From contig CABQHM010000084.1 of NCBI GenBank assembly GCA_902464015.1, positions 1-10,650 of the forward strand: DNA of 10,650 nt. The letters run 5' to 3'. Positions 1-7,225 of the stretch are shown piece by piece (positions within the stretch are counted from its first letter, which is position 1; each line of letters begins with the position of its first letter). The translations under genes and the position numbers were made by a program. The notes below the pieces were generated by a model. The model saw nothing but the letters and a program-made list of their open reading frames with translations. It was not told the DNA's origin and made no database searches. This DNA comes from an uncultured Coriobacteriales bacterium. GTDB taxonomy: Bacteria > Actinomycetota > Coriobacteriia > Coriobacteriales > UMGS124.

Positions 1-744
1 TTGCGCCGGGGGGCCGTCCCAGGCGCCGAGCCACGACTGGCAGGCGTCGATGCAGCTCGCATGGCTTTGGCAGAGGGACTCGAACTGCTTGAGTGTGAGG
101 GCGGGAGCCGTCTCGTTCTCGGCGTGCGGGTGGGGGAGGGCAATGCCCGCGACGGCGTCCGCGACGTGTGCCTTGCAGGCAAGTACCGTCATCTCGTAGA
201 TGTCCTGCGTGCCGTCGAGACGCTCGGCCGCCATCGTGGCGAAGGCGCGCTGTGCGAGCGGGGTGGAGAAGAGGTTGCTCGAGACGCACCAAGCAGGATC
301 GGATTGATTGTCTCGGGTGCAAAGGTCCAGCTCAATGTCGCCTTCTTGAAGGCGTGTGCTGTGACCGGCAGGGGAGCTCTCGACACCTGCGCCAAAGCGG
401 AGCATGTCGCAGCCTGCTTCACTCATGCGCCTGACGAGCTGTTCGAGCATGGTGGGTTCGAGCTCATCGGCGCCGTCGAGGAAAAGCAGGTAGTCGCCGC
501 TTGCGCGCTCGACGCCAGCCATGCGGCCTAGGTGGACGCCCTTGCCGTGGGGCTGCTGGAGCATCTGGAAGCGCGGGTCGCGCTTGGTGGCGCCTTGGGC
601 AACGTAGGACGTGCCATCCTTGGAGGCGTCGTCCACCACGATCGCCTCGAAGTCGCCGAAGGTCTGCGCAGACAGGCTGGCGATGCAACGGGGCAGCTGG
701 TCGGCGACGTTGCGCGCGGTGATCACAATCGAGACTCTGGGCAT
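1..744 (-). CDS. Family 2 glycosyltransferase, 3' end outside window
   Basis: Reading the minus strand from ATG at 744 gives 248 codons without a stop to the window edge, so the C-terminus is missing. The protein opens with MPRVSIVITARN, the first strand of a GT-A fold. IVVDDASKDGT (residues 35-45) is the nucleotide-sugar binding motif with the Asp pair D38/D39, and GDYLLFLDGADELEP (83-97) is the DXD region. GT2 enzymes transfer a sugar from a nucleotide-activated donor, usually in the cytoplasm for wall polymers, capsules or glycoproteins; donor and acceptor cannot be told here. The usual D-x-D-D is D90-G-A92-D93, so the second metal-binding Asp is Ala. No membrane segment is seen in the visible part. 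The start is supported by AGGAAGG at 754-760, nine bases upstream. It is divergent from the SLH/L,D-transpeptidase gene. Family is confident; activity is uncertain. Confidence 0.9.
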   Translation of the reverse strand, partial: MPRVSIVITARNVADQLPRCIASLSAQTFGDFEAIVVDDASKDGTSYVAQGATKRDPRFQMLQQPHGKGVHLGRMAGVERASGDYLLFLDGADELEPTMLEQLVRRMSEAGCDMLRFGAGVESSPAGHSTRLQEGDIELDLCTRDNQSDPAWCVSSNLFSTPLAQRAFATMAAERLDGTQDIYEMTVLACKAHVADAVAGIALPHPHAENETAPALTLKQFESLCQSHASCIDACQSWLGAWDGPPAQ

Positions 745-996
745 GGGGCTGGTCCTTCCTCAAAGCCCGCAAAGGGCATGTTTGAACTGCATATCCTAGC
801 AGCATGTGTCCGTGCTGGAAGCGCGCAAGCCTCGGCTCCCCCATAACGGCAAGGGTTGCGGGCCCGGCGGCGTGAGCTGCGCCGTCCGTGGGCAAAGGGT
901 GCTATGCAGTGCTCGCCGCGCCCCTTCATGCGCTAAGATGTTGTACACACATGACGGTGTCGCGAATGCGAATTCCGAGGGGAAACGGAGACCCAT
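745..996. promoter_or_regulatory. Divergent intergenic region with weak promoter candidates
   Basis: This 252-base stretch separates the minus-strand glycosyltransferase from the plus-strand transpeptidase gene and must hold both promoters. For the minus strand the best candidate is -10 TAGGAT (complement of 793-798) with -35 TTCCAG (complement of 815-820), spacer 16. For the plus strand a -10-like TAAGAT lies at 934-939, but no convincing -35 precedes it. I see no gene, RNA or strong terminator here. The promoter assignments are weak. Confidence 0.35.
978..990 (+). promoter_or_regulatory. Ribosome binding site of the SLH/L,D-transpeptidase gene
   Basis: A purine-rich tract, AGGGGAAACGGAG, ends in GGAG at 987-990. 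That is six bases before ATG 997, and it fixes this start. Confidence 0.7.
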
Positions 997-3765
997 ATGA
1001 GACAGGTCAGAAGTTCGAGAGCCACGGTGTATGCACTGCTTGTACTGGTGTTGTCTTGCGTGTTTGCTCTAGCCTGCATGGTACCTGGTATGGGCTCTGC
1101 CTGGGCCGACGATGCGTCCGAGTCTGGTGCTGCGGGCTATGAGCAGCAGCAGAGGCCCGACGCCGGCAACGGTGGCGAGCAGGAAGGCGATGGCGATGAC
1201 GTGACGCCTGGGGCTCCGGACGCCTCGGGTGATACCGAGCAGCCCGCTGCGCCTGGCGACGCTCCTGTTTCCCCTGAGCCTGAGCAGCCCGCTGGGCCCG
1301 ACGCCCTCGCCACGGGCAATCCCGACCAGCCTGAGGCCCCTGCGCCTGGCAACCCCGATTTGCCCGCCACGGACAACCCCGATGTCCCCGCAGCGCCTGA
1401 CAATTCCGCGGGCACCGGTTCCGACCAACCTTCTGCCCCGGGTGACGGTGCTGCCGCCGGCACGGACAAGCCTGCCGAGGGGGATGGCAACCCTGTTGAC
1501 AAGCCTGCCGATAAGGACGACGCCGCCGACAAGCCTGCCGGCGACACCGAGTCTGACGCTGTTGCCCCCGTTGCCCCCGTTGAGCTCTTGAACTTTGCCT
1601 ACACGAGCCATGCCGCTCCCGCGCTGGGCGACAAGGTCCCGTTCGTCGTTGCCCTGCAGGATGAGAACGCGCAGCCCGCAAAGGGTGTGCTGACCGTGCG
1701 GGGCGCACTGGGTGACGTGACCTTTGAGTCGACGCGCATCGACGGTAGGTTCCTCGTGTTTGACCTTGCCACGGAGTCTTTGGGCGTGGGCCAGGTCCAG
1801 CTCGTGCAGCTTGAGGTGACCTTCGCTGATGAGTCGCGCAGCGTGGTCGACTTCATGGCCGATGAGGACGTCTATGTCATCGAGGTGACCCAGGAGGCGC
1901 CCGCACCTGCTGACGGGGCCGACGTCGAAGGCGCGCCTGCTCAGGACGACGCGCAGGATGCTGTGCAGGAGACCCCCGACCAGGATGTCTCCGGCAAGCT
2001 GAACCTTCCCGCCGACGCCCGCCTCTGGCTTTTCCAGAAGGACGCCCCTGCCAAGGTGTGCGACGGCACCCTGATTGAGATTGACCAGGCAGTGGCCGAG
2101 AAGCTCCTTGCGCTTGGTTTCGATGAGTTCGAAGTCGTGCCCGCTCCCAGCGAGGCCGACCCCCTTGCTTCCTCCAAGCCCTACCTGTATAAGGACACCC
2201 CTGCTAACGAGTGGTATGTCACAGAGGGCTGGCTCGACTACGTGACGTCTTCCGGCCTCATGACGGGATACACCACGGGTGCCGACGCCGGCAACTTTGG
2301 TCCCCAGGACCAGATCAGCCGTGCTCAGGTGCTCGTCATCCTGTACCGTTACGCCAACCCCTCGAGCGACGCCACGACCAACCCCTCCGGTTATGGCACT
2401 ACCACGCACTTCTACGACGTGCCCACGGGTGAGTATTACACCGCTGCTGTGGAGTGGGCCTATCAGAACGGCATTACCACGGGTTACATCGGCACGGGTC
2501 TGTTTGGTCCCAATGACCCTGTTACCAGGCAGGACCTTGCCACGATGCTGCATCGCTTCGCCAAGGGCTGCGGCGTGGGCGGCAACCTCGGCAACATCTC
2601 GTCCTTCCCTGATGCCAATGAGGTAAACGCCTATGCCTGGAACGCCATGAGGTGGGCCAACGGCAGGGGAATCATCACCGGCGACAAGACTCAGACGCCC
2701 GCGCGCCTCAAGCCCCAGGCCAACACCACGCGTGCTGAAGCCGCCAAGATGTTCACGGTGCTCGTGCGCGACACGCTCAACGGCGCCCAGCTGCAGGGCC
2801 CTGCTTGGACGTACTCCTCGCTGTCTACGCCCAACCACTATCTCATCGCTGGCGGCAACATCACCGCGACGCCCCAGGTGAGCGGCTCGACGTCGGACCT
2901 TACCTATGAGTACGGCTGGTACAACACGGCAGGGGAGACCTGGCGCAGCGGCTCCAAGAAGGACGCGAGCTTCAGCTTCTACCTGGGCGGTTCGGGCACC
3001 TTCACGCTGTGGTGCCAGGTGACCGACTCCAATGGCATCAGCCGCATCCAGACTGCCGAGGTCATCGTGTGGCAGGCCCTTGCGCCCACCGCCACCTCTG
3101 AGTGGGACATGCACACCTGGACCATCGGCGTCAACCACACGGCCCCCTCGAACAGCGGCTTTACCTTTGAGTATGTGTGGAAGAAAGGCATGTACGAGGA
3201 TACGGCCGCCACGCTTGGCAGGGAGAAGAGCACCAACGCCAGCAAGACGGTCTGGCTCGACTCCGATGGCTTCTATTGGCTGTATGCCAAGGTGACCGAC
3301 CCCGAGGGACACCAGAGCTATGCCGGCACGCGCGTGAAGGTCATCTCGGGCGATTCGGTCTACGTGTACAACATGATTCGCAACCTCACTAGCCCCACCG
3401 AGTGGCTGCTTGCTGTGGACACCGAGTCGTGCCTGGTTGGCGTGTACTACAAGATGCCTTACGGCTGGGAAGAGGGCGCGCTTTGGCTGTGCTCGCCCGG
3501 TACATACTACACACCCACGGTGAAGGGCCTGTTCTCCGTGGATAGCCGCGGGTATTACTTCGACTCCTATGGTGTGCGCTGCTACTACTGGACGCAGTTC
3601 TACGGCGACTACCTGTTCCACTCCACCACGTACTACACCAACGGCGCTCCGAAGGACACGCGTCTGGGTATGCACCTGTCGCACGGTTGCGTGCGCCTGG
3701 AGACGTCCAACGCCAAGTGGATTTACGAGACCATCCCCTCGGGAACCACGGTGTACGTGTACTAA
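997..3765 (+). CDS. SLH-anchored secreted L,D-transpeptidase (YkuD)
   Basis: A 922-aa exported protein. Residues 1-37 are a Sec signal peptide (basic n-region, hydrophobic 11-29, AWA|DD cleavage). Residues about 40-195 are an acidic Pro/Ala/Gly-rich linker. Residues 196-300 are a predicted beta-rich domain I cannot name, and 334-384 a small mixed domain. SLH repeats follow at about 398-454, 470-525 and 535-595, with SR, TR and TRAE at the polymer-binding position. Two Ig/PKD-like repeats (about 602-692 and 694-786, both with a [KQ]VTD.[EN]G-type ending) lead to a YkuD domain (787-922). The catalytic signature is H875 plus SHGCVRL with H896, C898 and R900. YkuD enzymes use the Cys to make 3-3 peptidoglycan cross-links or attach proteins to stem peptides. 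SLH repeats would hold it at the wall through a secondary polymer. It ends at a terminator and appears monocistronic. Domain calls are strong; the substrate is unknown. Confidence 0.96.
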   Translation: MRQVRSSRATVYALLVLVLSCVFALACMVPGMGSAWADDASESGAAGYEQQQRPDAGNGGEQEGDGDDVTPGAPDASGDTEQPAAPGDAPVSPEPEQPAGPDALATGNPDQPEAPAPGNPDLPATDNPDVPAAPDNSAGTGSDQPSAPGDGAAAGTDKPAEGDGNPVDKPADKDDAADKPAGDTESDAVAPVAPVELLNFAYTSHAAPALGDKVPFVVALQDENAQPAKGVLTVRGALGDVTFESTRIDGRFLVFDLATESLGVGQVQLVQLEVTFADESRSVVDFMADEDVYVIEVTQEAPAPADGADVEGAPAQDDAQDAVQETPDQDVSGKLNLPADARLWLFQKDAPAKVCDGTLIEIDQAVAEKLLALGFDEFEVVPAPSEADPLASSKPYLYKDTPANEWYVTEGWLDYVTSSGLMTGYTTGADAGNFGPQDQISRAQVLVILYRYANPSSDATTNPSGYGTTTHFYDVPTGEYYTAAVEWAYQNGITTGYIGTGLFGPNDPVTRQDLATMLHRFAKGCGVGGNLGNISSFPDANEVNAYAWNAMRWANGRGIITGDKTQTPARLKPQANTTRAEAAKMFTVLVRDTLNGAQLQGPAWTYSSLSTPNHYLIAGGNITATPQVSGSTSDLTYEYGWYNTAGETWRSGSKKDASFSFYLGGSGTFTLWCQVTDSNGISRIQTAEVIVWQALAPTATSEWDMHTWTIGVNHTAPSNSGFTFEYVWKKGMYEDTAATLGREKSTNASKTVWLDSDGFYWLYAKVTDPEGHQSYAGTRVKVISGDSVYVYNMIRNLTSPTEWLLAVDTESCLVGVYYKMPYGWEEGALWLCSPGTYYTPTVKGLFSVDSRGYYFDSYGVRCYYWTQFYGDYLFHSTTYYTNGAPKDTRLGMHLSHGCVRLETSNAKWIYETIPSGTTVYVY
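1200..1572 (+). repeat. Pro-rich linker repeats, including three 12-bp direct repeats
   Basis: This stretch encodes irregular short repeats of the type GNPDxP and DxPxxPGD. A 12-base unit GACAAGCCTGCC (encoding DKPA) occurs at 1465, 1498 and 1528, spaced 33 and 30 bases. Such linkers usually span peptidoglycan and can change length by slippage or recombination. Confidence 0.75.
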
Positions 3766-3807
3766 GCGGGAGTAGAAGCGCGCCTGTTGTTGATTTTTTG
3801 GGTTTAT

Positions 3808-3840
3808 GGAGTGTTTGAAACACTCCGTTAGTTTGTTTTT
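3808..3840 (+). terminator. Rho-independent terminator after the L,D-transpeptidase gene
   Basis: GGAGTGT (3808-3814), loop TTGAA, ACACTCC (3820-3826), then a T-rich tail to 3840 ending in five Ts. The stem can extend into the loop by further T:A pairs. It starts 42 bases after the TAA stop. Confidence 0.85.
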
Positions 3841-3892
3841 GCTCGCCCCATCCGCCGCGAGGGCTGGTACCCTTGACGCATGTGAGAGTTAT

Positions 3893-3914
3893 GCCCCGGC
3901 CTTCGGGCCGGGGC
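3893..3914 (+). promoter_or_regulatory. Perfect 9-bp hairpin with UUCG tetraloop before the NlpC/P60 gene
   Basis: GCCCCGGCC (3893-3901), TTCG, GGCCGGGGC (3906-3914) form a flawless stem closed by the C(UUCG)G tetraloop. No T-tract follows on either strand, so it is not a standard intrinsic terminator. It ends 12 bases before TTG 3927 and 30 before ATG 3945, so it would sit in the 5' leader or in the translation initiation region. Function is inferred only. Confidence 0.6.
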
Positions 3915-3926
3915 TGCTCGTGACGA

Positions 3927-6900
3927 TTGAAACGGATGGGGCAGATGAAACCAGCTGGACAATTGACCGCTCGTATCAAGCTCGCCTTGTGCGCGATGGG
4001 CCTCGTGGCCTCTTTGGGCATTGCGGGCACCTCTATCGTGTCTTTGGCGAACGCCGATCAGGTGCAGGCGGGTGTGCCCGTCGCTGGTGCTGCGGCACAA
4101 GACGATGTGCAGGGGGCTGCAGCGACAACGGGGTCGGACGGCTCTGCTGCGATGCCTGGCTCTGATGGTGGCGCACTGCCCGGCGATTCTGCCTCGGAGG
4201 GTCCCAGCCAGCCCACAACGCCGGAAAATCCTGCTGGTCCGGGTGAGCCTGCCGAACCTGGCGACTCTGCGGCACCGACAGACCCTACCGAGCCGGTGGA
4301 TCCCGTGAATCCGGCCGAGCCCAGCGAGCCTACGACACCGACAGACCCCGCCGACCCCAGTCAGCCGACGGACCCGGCCAAGCCTGGCGAACCTGAGACG
4401 CCCGTGGACCCTGCCAATCCCGGTCAGCCCACCACGCCGACAGGTCCCACTCAGCCCGGTGGGCCCACGGTGCCGACGGACCCCGCTAACCCCAACCAAC
4501 CTGCTGAGCCGGAGAACCCCTCCACCCCCGATGCGCCTACCGACGCAAAGCTCGCTGGTGCCTGCGCGTTCAAGTACTATGTCGTGACGCACGAGGGCAA
4601 GACGGCCTATGCCACGCTCTCCGAGGCGCTTGCTGCCGCTGCTCCAGCACGTGCTTCCGAGGGCGCCCCGCTCAAGGTCGCACTCGACGCCGCCCATGAC
4701 GGCGAGCATGCAGGTACAGCGATGGGCGACCTCGCCGAGGTCGACCTCACGCTTGCGCTGACCCAGCAACTTCAGCGTTCTGTGCAAGATGTCCAGGGAC
4801 TGAGCGTCAGCATGCTTCGTTCGAGCTCACAGGCAGCTGCTTCTGGCACCTCTGCCCAAGATGAGCTCGCCGCCCGCATCGCTCTTGCCAAAGAGGCCGG
4901 CGCCGACCTGCTGCTTGAGGTGCACGCCAACCTCGCTGGTGGGGAGCTTGCCTGCGAGCTTCCTGCGGCGCAGGACGGCATGCCCATCGTCGTGGTGGAG
5001 CTCGCCCTGCCCTCGGATTTCGAGCAGTACGACTTCGCCTGGCTTGGCGAGGCCGCAACCCAGATGCTCGCTGGCGCCTTTAATCCTGCAGATGACAACG
5101 CCGACGCTTCGGATGCCGCTGCTGCCTCCGTGGTCTCCGCGCGCAGCGCCCTCGCCGATGCGCTTGAGCAGGCCCGCGATGACCTGAGCTCCTGCGCTGC
5201 GGCCGCCCCGGTCAAGATGGGCACGGCTACCGACTCCCTCGCCGGCGAGAACGACAAGCATGAGGCACGTTTCCCCGACACGCCTGCCGATTCCTGGTAC
5301 GTCAAGGGCGGCTATATCGACTACGTGGTGGACAACGGCCTGATGAGCGGCTATTCCGCCGACGGCATGTTCGGTCCCGACGATGGCATTTCGCGCGAGC
5401 AGGTCGTGACCATCCTCTATCGCTACGCCAAAGGCTCCGCATCGAGCTCGACCTCGCACTTTTCCGACGTCGAGACGGGGCAGTGGTACACGGCTGCCGT
5501 TGAGTGGGCCTATGAGAACGGCATCTCTACCGGCTATTTTGCCACCAGCAGGTTCGGCGTGGGCGACCCCATCACGCGTGAGGACTTCGCCACCATGCTC
5601 TACCGCTTTGCACAGCGCTGCGGCAAGGGGTCGGGTAGCGCGGACATTTCGGGCTTCTATGACTCGGACCAGGTGAGCGAGTACGCTGTTGACGCCATGG
5701 AGTGGGCAAACGCTTCCGGCATCCTGACGGGTGACACCACCACGGGCGTCGCCTTGCTCAACCCGCAGGCGGCCACCACCCGTGCCCAGGCCGCCAAAAT
5801 GATTACCGTGCTTTCGCGTGACGTGCTGGCGGGCGCTACGATGCAGCAGGCTAGCTGGTCGCTTTCCGGCCTGAGCACGGCAAACGCCTACCTCAAGGCC
5901 GGCAGCTCCACGAGGGCCACGGCAAACGTCTCGGGTTCTGGCTCGGGTCTCACGTATCAGTTTGCCTGGGTCTGCTCCGACGGTAGCACGTGGACAGGCG
6001 ACGCTGGGTCCAGTTCATCTGTGAACCTGGATTTCGACACCCCTGGTAAATACACCGTGTACGTCAAGGTCACCGATGCCTACGGTACGGCCCACATGGC
6101 GTCGAGCGTTGTTCAGGTGTGGAAGCTCGAGAGAGCCAAGGTCGGCTCCGCCGGCGACGCAAGCTGGACCGTTGCGGCGATTCTCGATGCGCCGAGCACC
6201 GAGGGTTATTCGTTCAAGTACACATGGAAGCGCGGTTGGGCCGAGGGCTCCGCGACTCTGGTTGGCTCCCAGATGGGTGGCGAGTCGCTGAGCGTGACCC
6301 TGCCGGCTGAGGACTACTATTGGTTCTACGCCAAGGTCATCGACCCCGAGGGTCACGAGGACTATCGTGCCCAGCGCATCCTCTATGCTCCTTCGGGCAA
6401 GATTGGCTGGCAGAACCCCAGTGACATGTACCAGGTGAGCACCTACAACGTCTCTCCGCACAGCCCCTCGCGCGGCATCCTGTCGTACATGACTCCCTCG
6501 CGCATCGGTGCTGCCGCCACGCGTCAAGACTGCGTCGAGGCTTTCATCGCGCGCGCCTATGAGTACTTGGGCACCTCGTACGTGTGGAACTACGCGTGCG
6601 CGCCGGGTGTGGGCGTGGACTGTGTGGGCCTCGTCATGCAGTGCTGCTACGCCGTGGGTATGGATACCAAGGACGACGATTACATCAAGTGCTTCGACCC
6701 CATCTGCCACTGGGATTCGGGCAGCGACGGCTGGCACAGCCACGACGCCAACAACCTGTGGAACTACGGCAAGATCCAGCGCATAAACAAGTGGCAGATG
6801 AGCCGTGGCGACCTCGTGTTCTGGCCTGGCCATGTGGCCATCTACCTGGGCAACGACCAGATCATCCAGGCACTTCCCTCGGGCGGTGTTTACATCACGA

Positions 6901-6968
6901 CCTTGTACAACTCCACCAACTATAACTACGACAGAATCTCAGGCGTCGGCAGGCTCTTCGCGAAGTAA
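3927..6968 (+). CDS. SLH-anchored NlpC/P60 wall hydrolase with a degenerate Amidase_3-like domain
   Basis: A 1013-aa exported protein (numbered from TTG 3927; in-frame ATGs at 3936 and 3945 are alternatives and none has a clear Shine-Dalgarno). Signal peptide to ANA43|D, then a Pro-rich linker at about 80-205. Residues 249-385 resemble Amidase_3: LDAAHDGEHAG, LAEVDLTL, LLLEVHAN and IVVVEL supply H257, E271, H333 and E358 at the expected places, but the stretch between HAN and VEL is about 35 residues short. SLH repeats lie at about 448-504, 510-565 and 575-636, then two Ig/PKD-like repeats (642-733, 736-824). The C-terminal NlpC/P60 domain (about 840-1013) has C899 in VDCVGLV and H969 in GHVAIYLG, with Q981 as the likely third polar residue. 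NlpC/P60 enzymes cut stem-peptide bonds in peptidoglycan. The order of modules mirrors the upstream transpeptidase gene, so the two are paralogues with swapped enzymes. It ends at a strong terminator. Confidence 0.95.
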   Translation: MKRMGQMKPAGQLTARIKLALCAMGLVASLGIAGTSIVSLANADQVQAGVPVAGAAAQDDVQGAAATTGSDGSAAMPGSDGGALPGDSASEGPSQPTTPENPAGPGEPAEPGDSAAPTDPTEPVDPVNPAEPSEPTTPTDPADPSQPTDPAKPGEPETPVDPANPGQPTTPTGPTQPGGPTVPTDPANPNQPAEPENPSTPDAPTDAKLAGACAFKYYVVTHEGKTAYATLSEALAAAAPARASEGAPLKVALDAAHDGEHAGTAMGDLAEVDLTLALTQQLQRSVQDVQGLSVSMLRSSSQAAASGTSAQDELAARIALAKEAGADLLLEVHANLAGGELACELPAAQDGMPIVVVELALPSDFEQYDFAWLGEAATQMLAGAFNPADDNADASDAAAASVVSARSALADALEQARDDLSSCAAAAPVKMGTATDSLAGENDKHEARFPDTPADSWYVKGGYIDYVVDNGLMSGYSADGMFGPDDGISREQVVTILYRYAKGSASSSTSHFSDVETGQWYTAAVEWAYENGISTGYFATSRFGVGDPITREDFATMLYRFAQRCGKGSGSADISGFYDSDQVSEYAVDAMEWANASGILTGDTTTGVALLNPQAATTRAQAAKMITVLSRDVLAGATMQQASWSLSGLSTANAYLKAGSSTRATANVSGSGSGLTYQFAWVCSDGSTWTGDAGSSSSVNLDFDTPGKYTVYVKVTDAYGTAHMASSVVQVWKLERAKVGSAGDASWTVAAILDAPSTEGYSFKYTWKRGWAEGSATLVGSQMGGESLSVTLPAEDYYWFYAKVIDPEGHEDYRAQRILYAPSGKIGWQNPSDMYQVSTYNVSPHSPSRGILSYMTPSRIGAAATRQDCVEAFIARAYEYLGTSYVWNYACAPGVGVDCVGLVMQCCYAVGMDTKDDDYIKCFDPICHWDSGSDGWHSHDANNLWNYGKIQRINKWQMSRGDLVFWPGHVAIYLGNDQIIQALPSGGVYITTLYNSTNYNYDRISGVGRLFAK
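4190..4545 (+). repeat. Pro-rich linker repeats (xxPxxP, DPANP type)
   Basis: The sequence encodes about 120 residues of imperfect repeats such as TDPAxPxQPT and PGEPxxP. Variants of CCGACAGACCC recur around 4274, 4338 and 4473. It matches the linker style of the upstream gene and probably spans the wall between signal peptide and folded domains. Confidence 0.7.
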
Positions 6969-6995
6969 GAAGCTGCACGCCGATACTGCACGCGG

Positions 6996-7037
6996 GCCCG
7001 CCAGGCAGGGGAGCACCCCTCGCCCGGCGGGCTTTTT
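6996..7037 (+). terminator. Strong rho-independent terminator after the NlpC/P60 gene
   Basis: GCCCGCC (6996-7002) pairs with GGCGGGC (7026-7032), followed directly by TTTTT (7033-7037). Inside, GGC/GCC and GGGG/CCCC (7008-7011 with 7016-7019, loop AGCA) extend the stem with small bulges. It starts 27 bases after the TAA stop. Confidence 0.9.
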
Positions 7038-7108
7038 GCGTTTGGGGAGGGTGGCCACGCCGTCTCGCGCCGCTTGCCTCCAGATTTGCATACAAACCTC
7101 AAAAGGCG

Positions 7109-7137
7109 TTGAAGGTGCATACCGCCAGGTCTACACT
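7109..7137 (+). promoter_or_regulatory. Sigma-70-type promoter for the BspA-like gene
   Basis: TTGAAG (-35, 7109-7114) and TACACT (-10, 7132-7137) are separated by exactly 17 bases. A start near 7144 would give a leader of about 80 bases that contains the inverted repeat at 7165-7203. It lies downstream of a terminator, as a separate transcription unit needs. Confidence 0.6.
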
Positions 7138-7164
7138 TTGCATGTTAATCGGCCGCTCGTCGTG

Positions 7165-7203
7165 GGTCCTCTAGCAGCGCATTTTACGCGTCGCTAGAGG
7201 ACC
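7165..7203 (+). promoter_or_regulatory. 11-bp perfect inverted repeat in the leader of the BspA-like gene
   Basis: GGTCCTCTAGC (7165-7175) and GCTAGAGGACC (7193-7203) are exact reverse complements around a 17-base loop. It lies between the predicted promoter and the ribosome binding site and has no T-tract. It could be an mRNA hairpin controlling translation or stability, or a DNA operator. Confidence 0.65.
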
Positions 7204-7212
7204 GAGGTATGG

Positions 7213-7220
7213 AAAGGGGA
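7213..7220 (+). promoter_or_regulatory. Ribosome binding site of the BspA-like gene
   Basis: AAAGGGGA lies five bases before ATG 7226. This decides the start, because the ATGs at 7209 and 7221 are in another frame that stops near 7269. Confidence 0.75.
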
Positions 7221-7225
7221 ATGGC

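Noticed and set aside
1..531. A 176-codon open frame on the plus strand at the left edge
   Set aside because: It is the in-register antisense of the glycosyltransferase, whose DDAS, DXD-region and N-terminal strand motifs show the true coding strand.
464..895. A 143-codon minus-strand frame overlapping the glycosyltransferase start
   Set aside because: It overlaps the well-supported glycosyltransferase in another frame on the same strand and is low-complexity Arg/Ala/His-rich sequence.
1069..3684. An 871-codon open frame on the minus strand, fully antisense to the L,D-transpeptidase gene
   Set aside because: Its codons are exact reverse complements of the sense codons, so it only reflects the lack of TTA, CTA and TCA codons in a GC-rich gene. 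It has no domain, signal or ribosome site, while the sense frame has clear domains.
3873..3895. TTGACG followed by TTATGC as a promoter for the NlpC/P60 gene
   Set aside because: The spacer is only about 10 bases, too short for a sigma-70-type promoter.
3828..4787. A 319-codon Arg/Gly-rich minus-strand frame across the start of the NlpC/P60 gene
   Set aside because: It is a shadow of the Pro-rich linker; the composition is a by-product of reading PxxP codons backwards.
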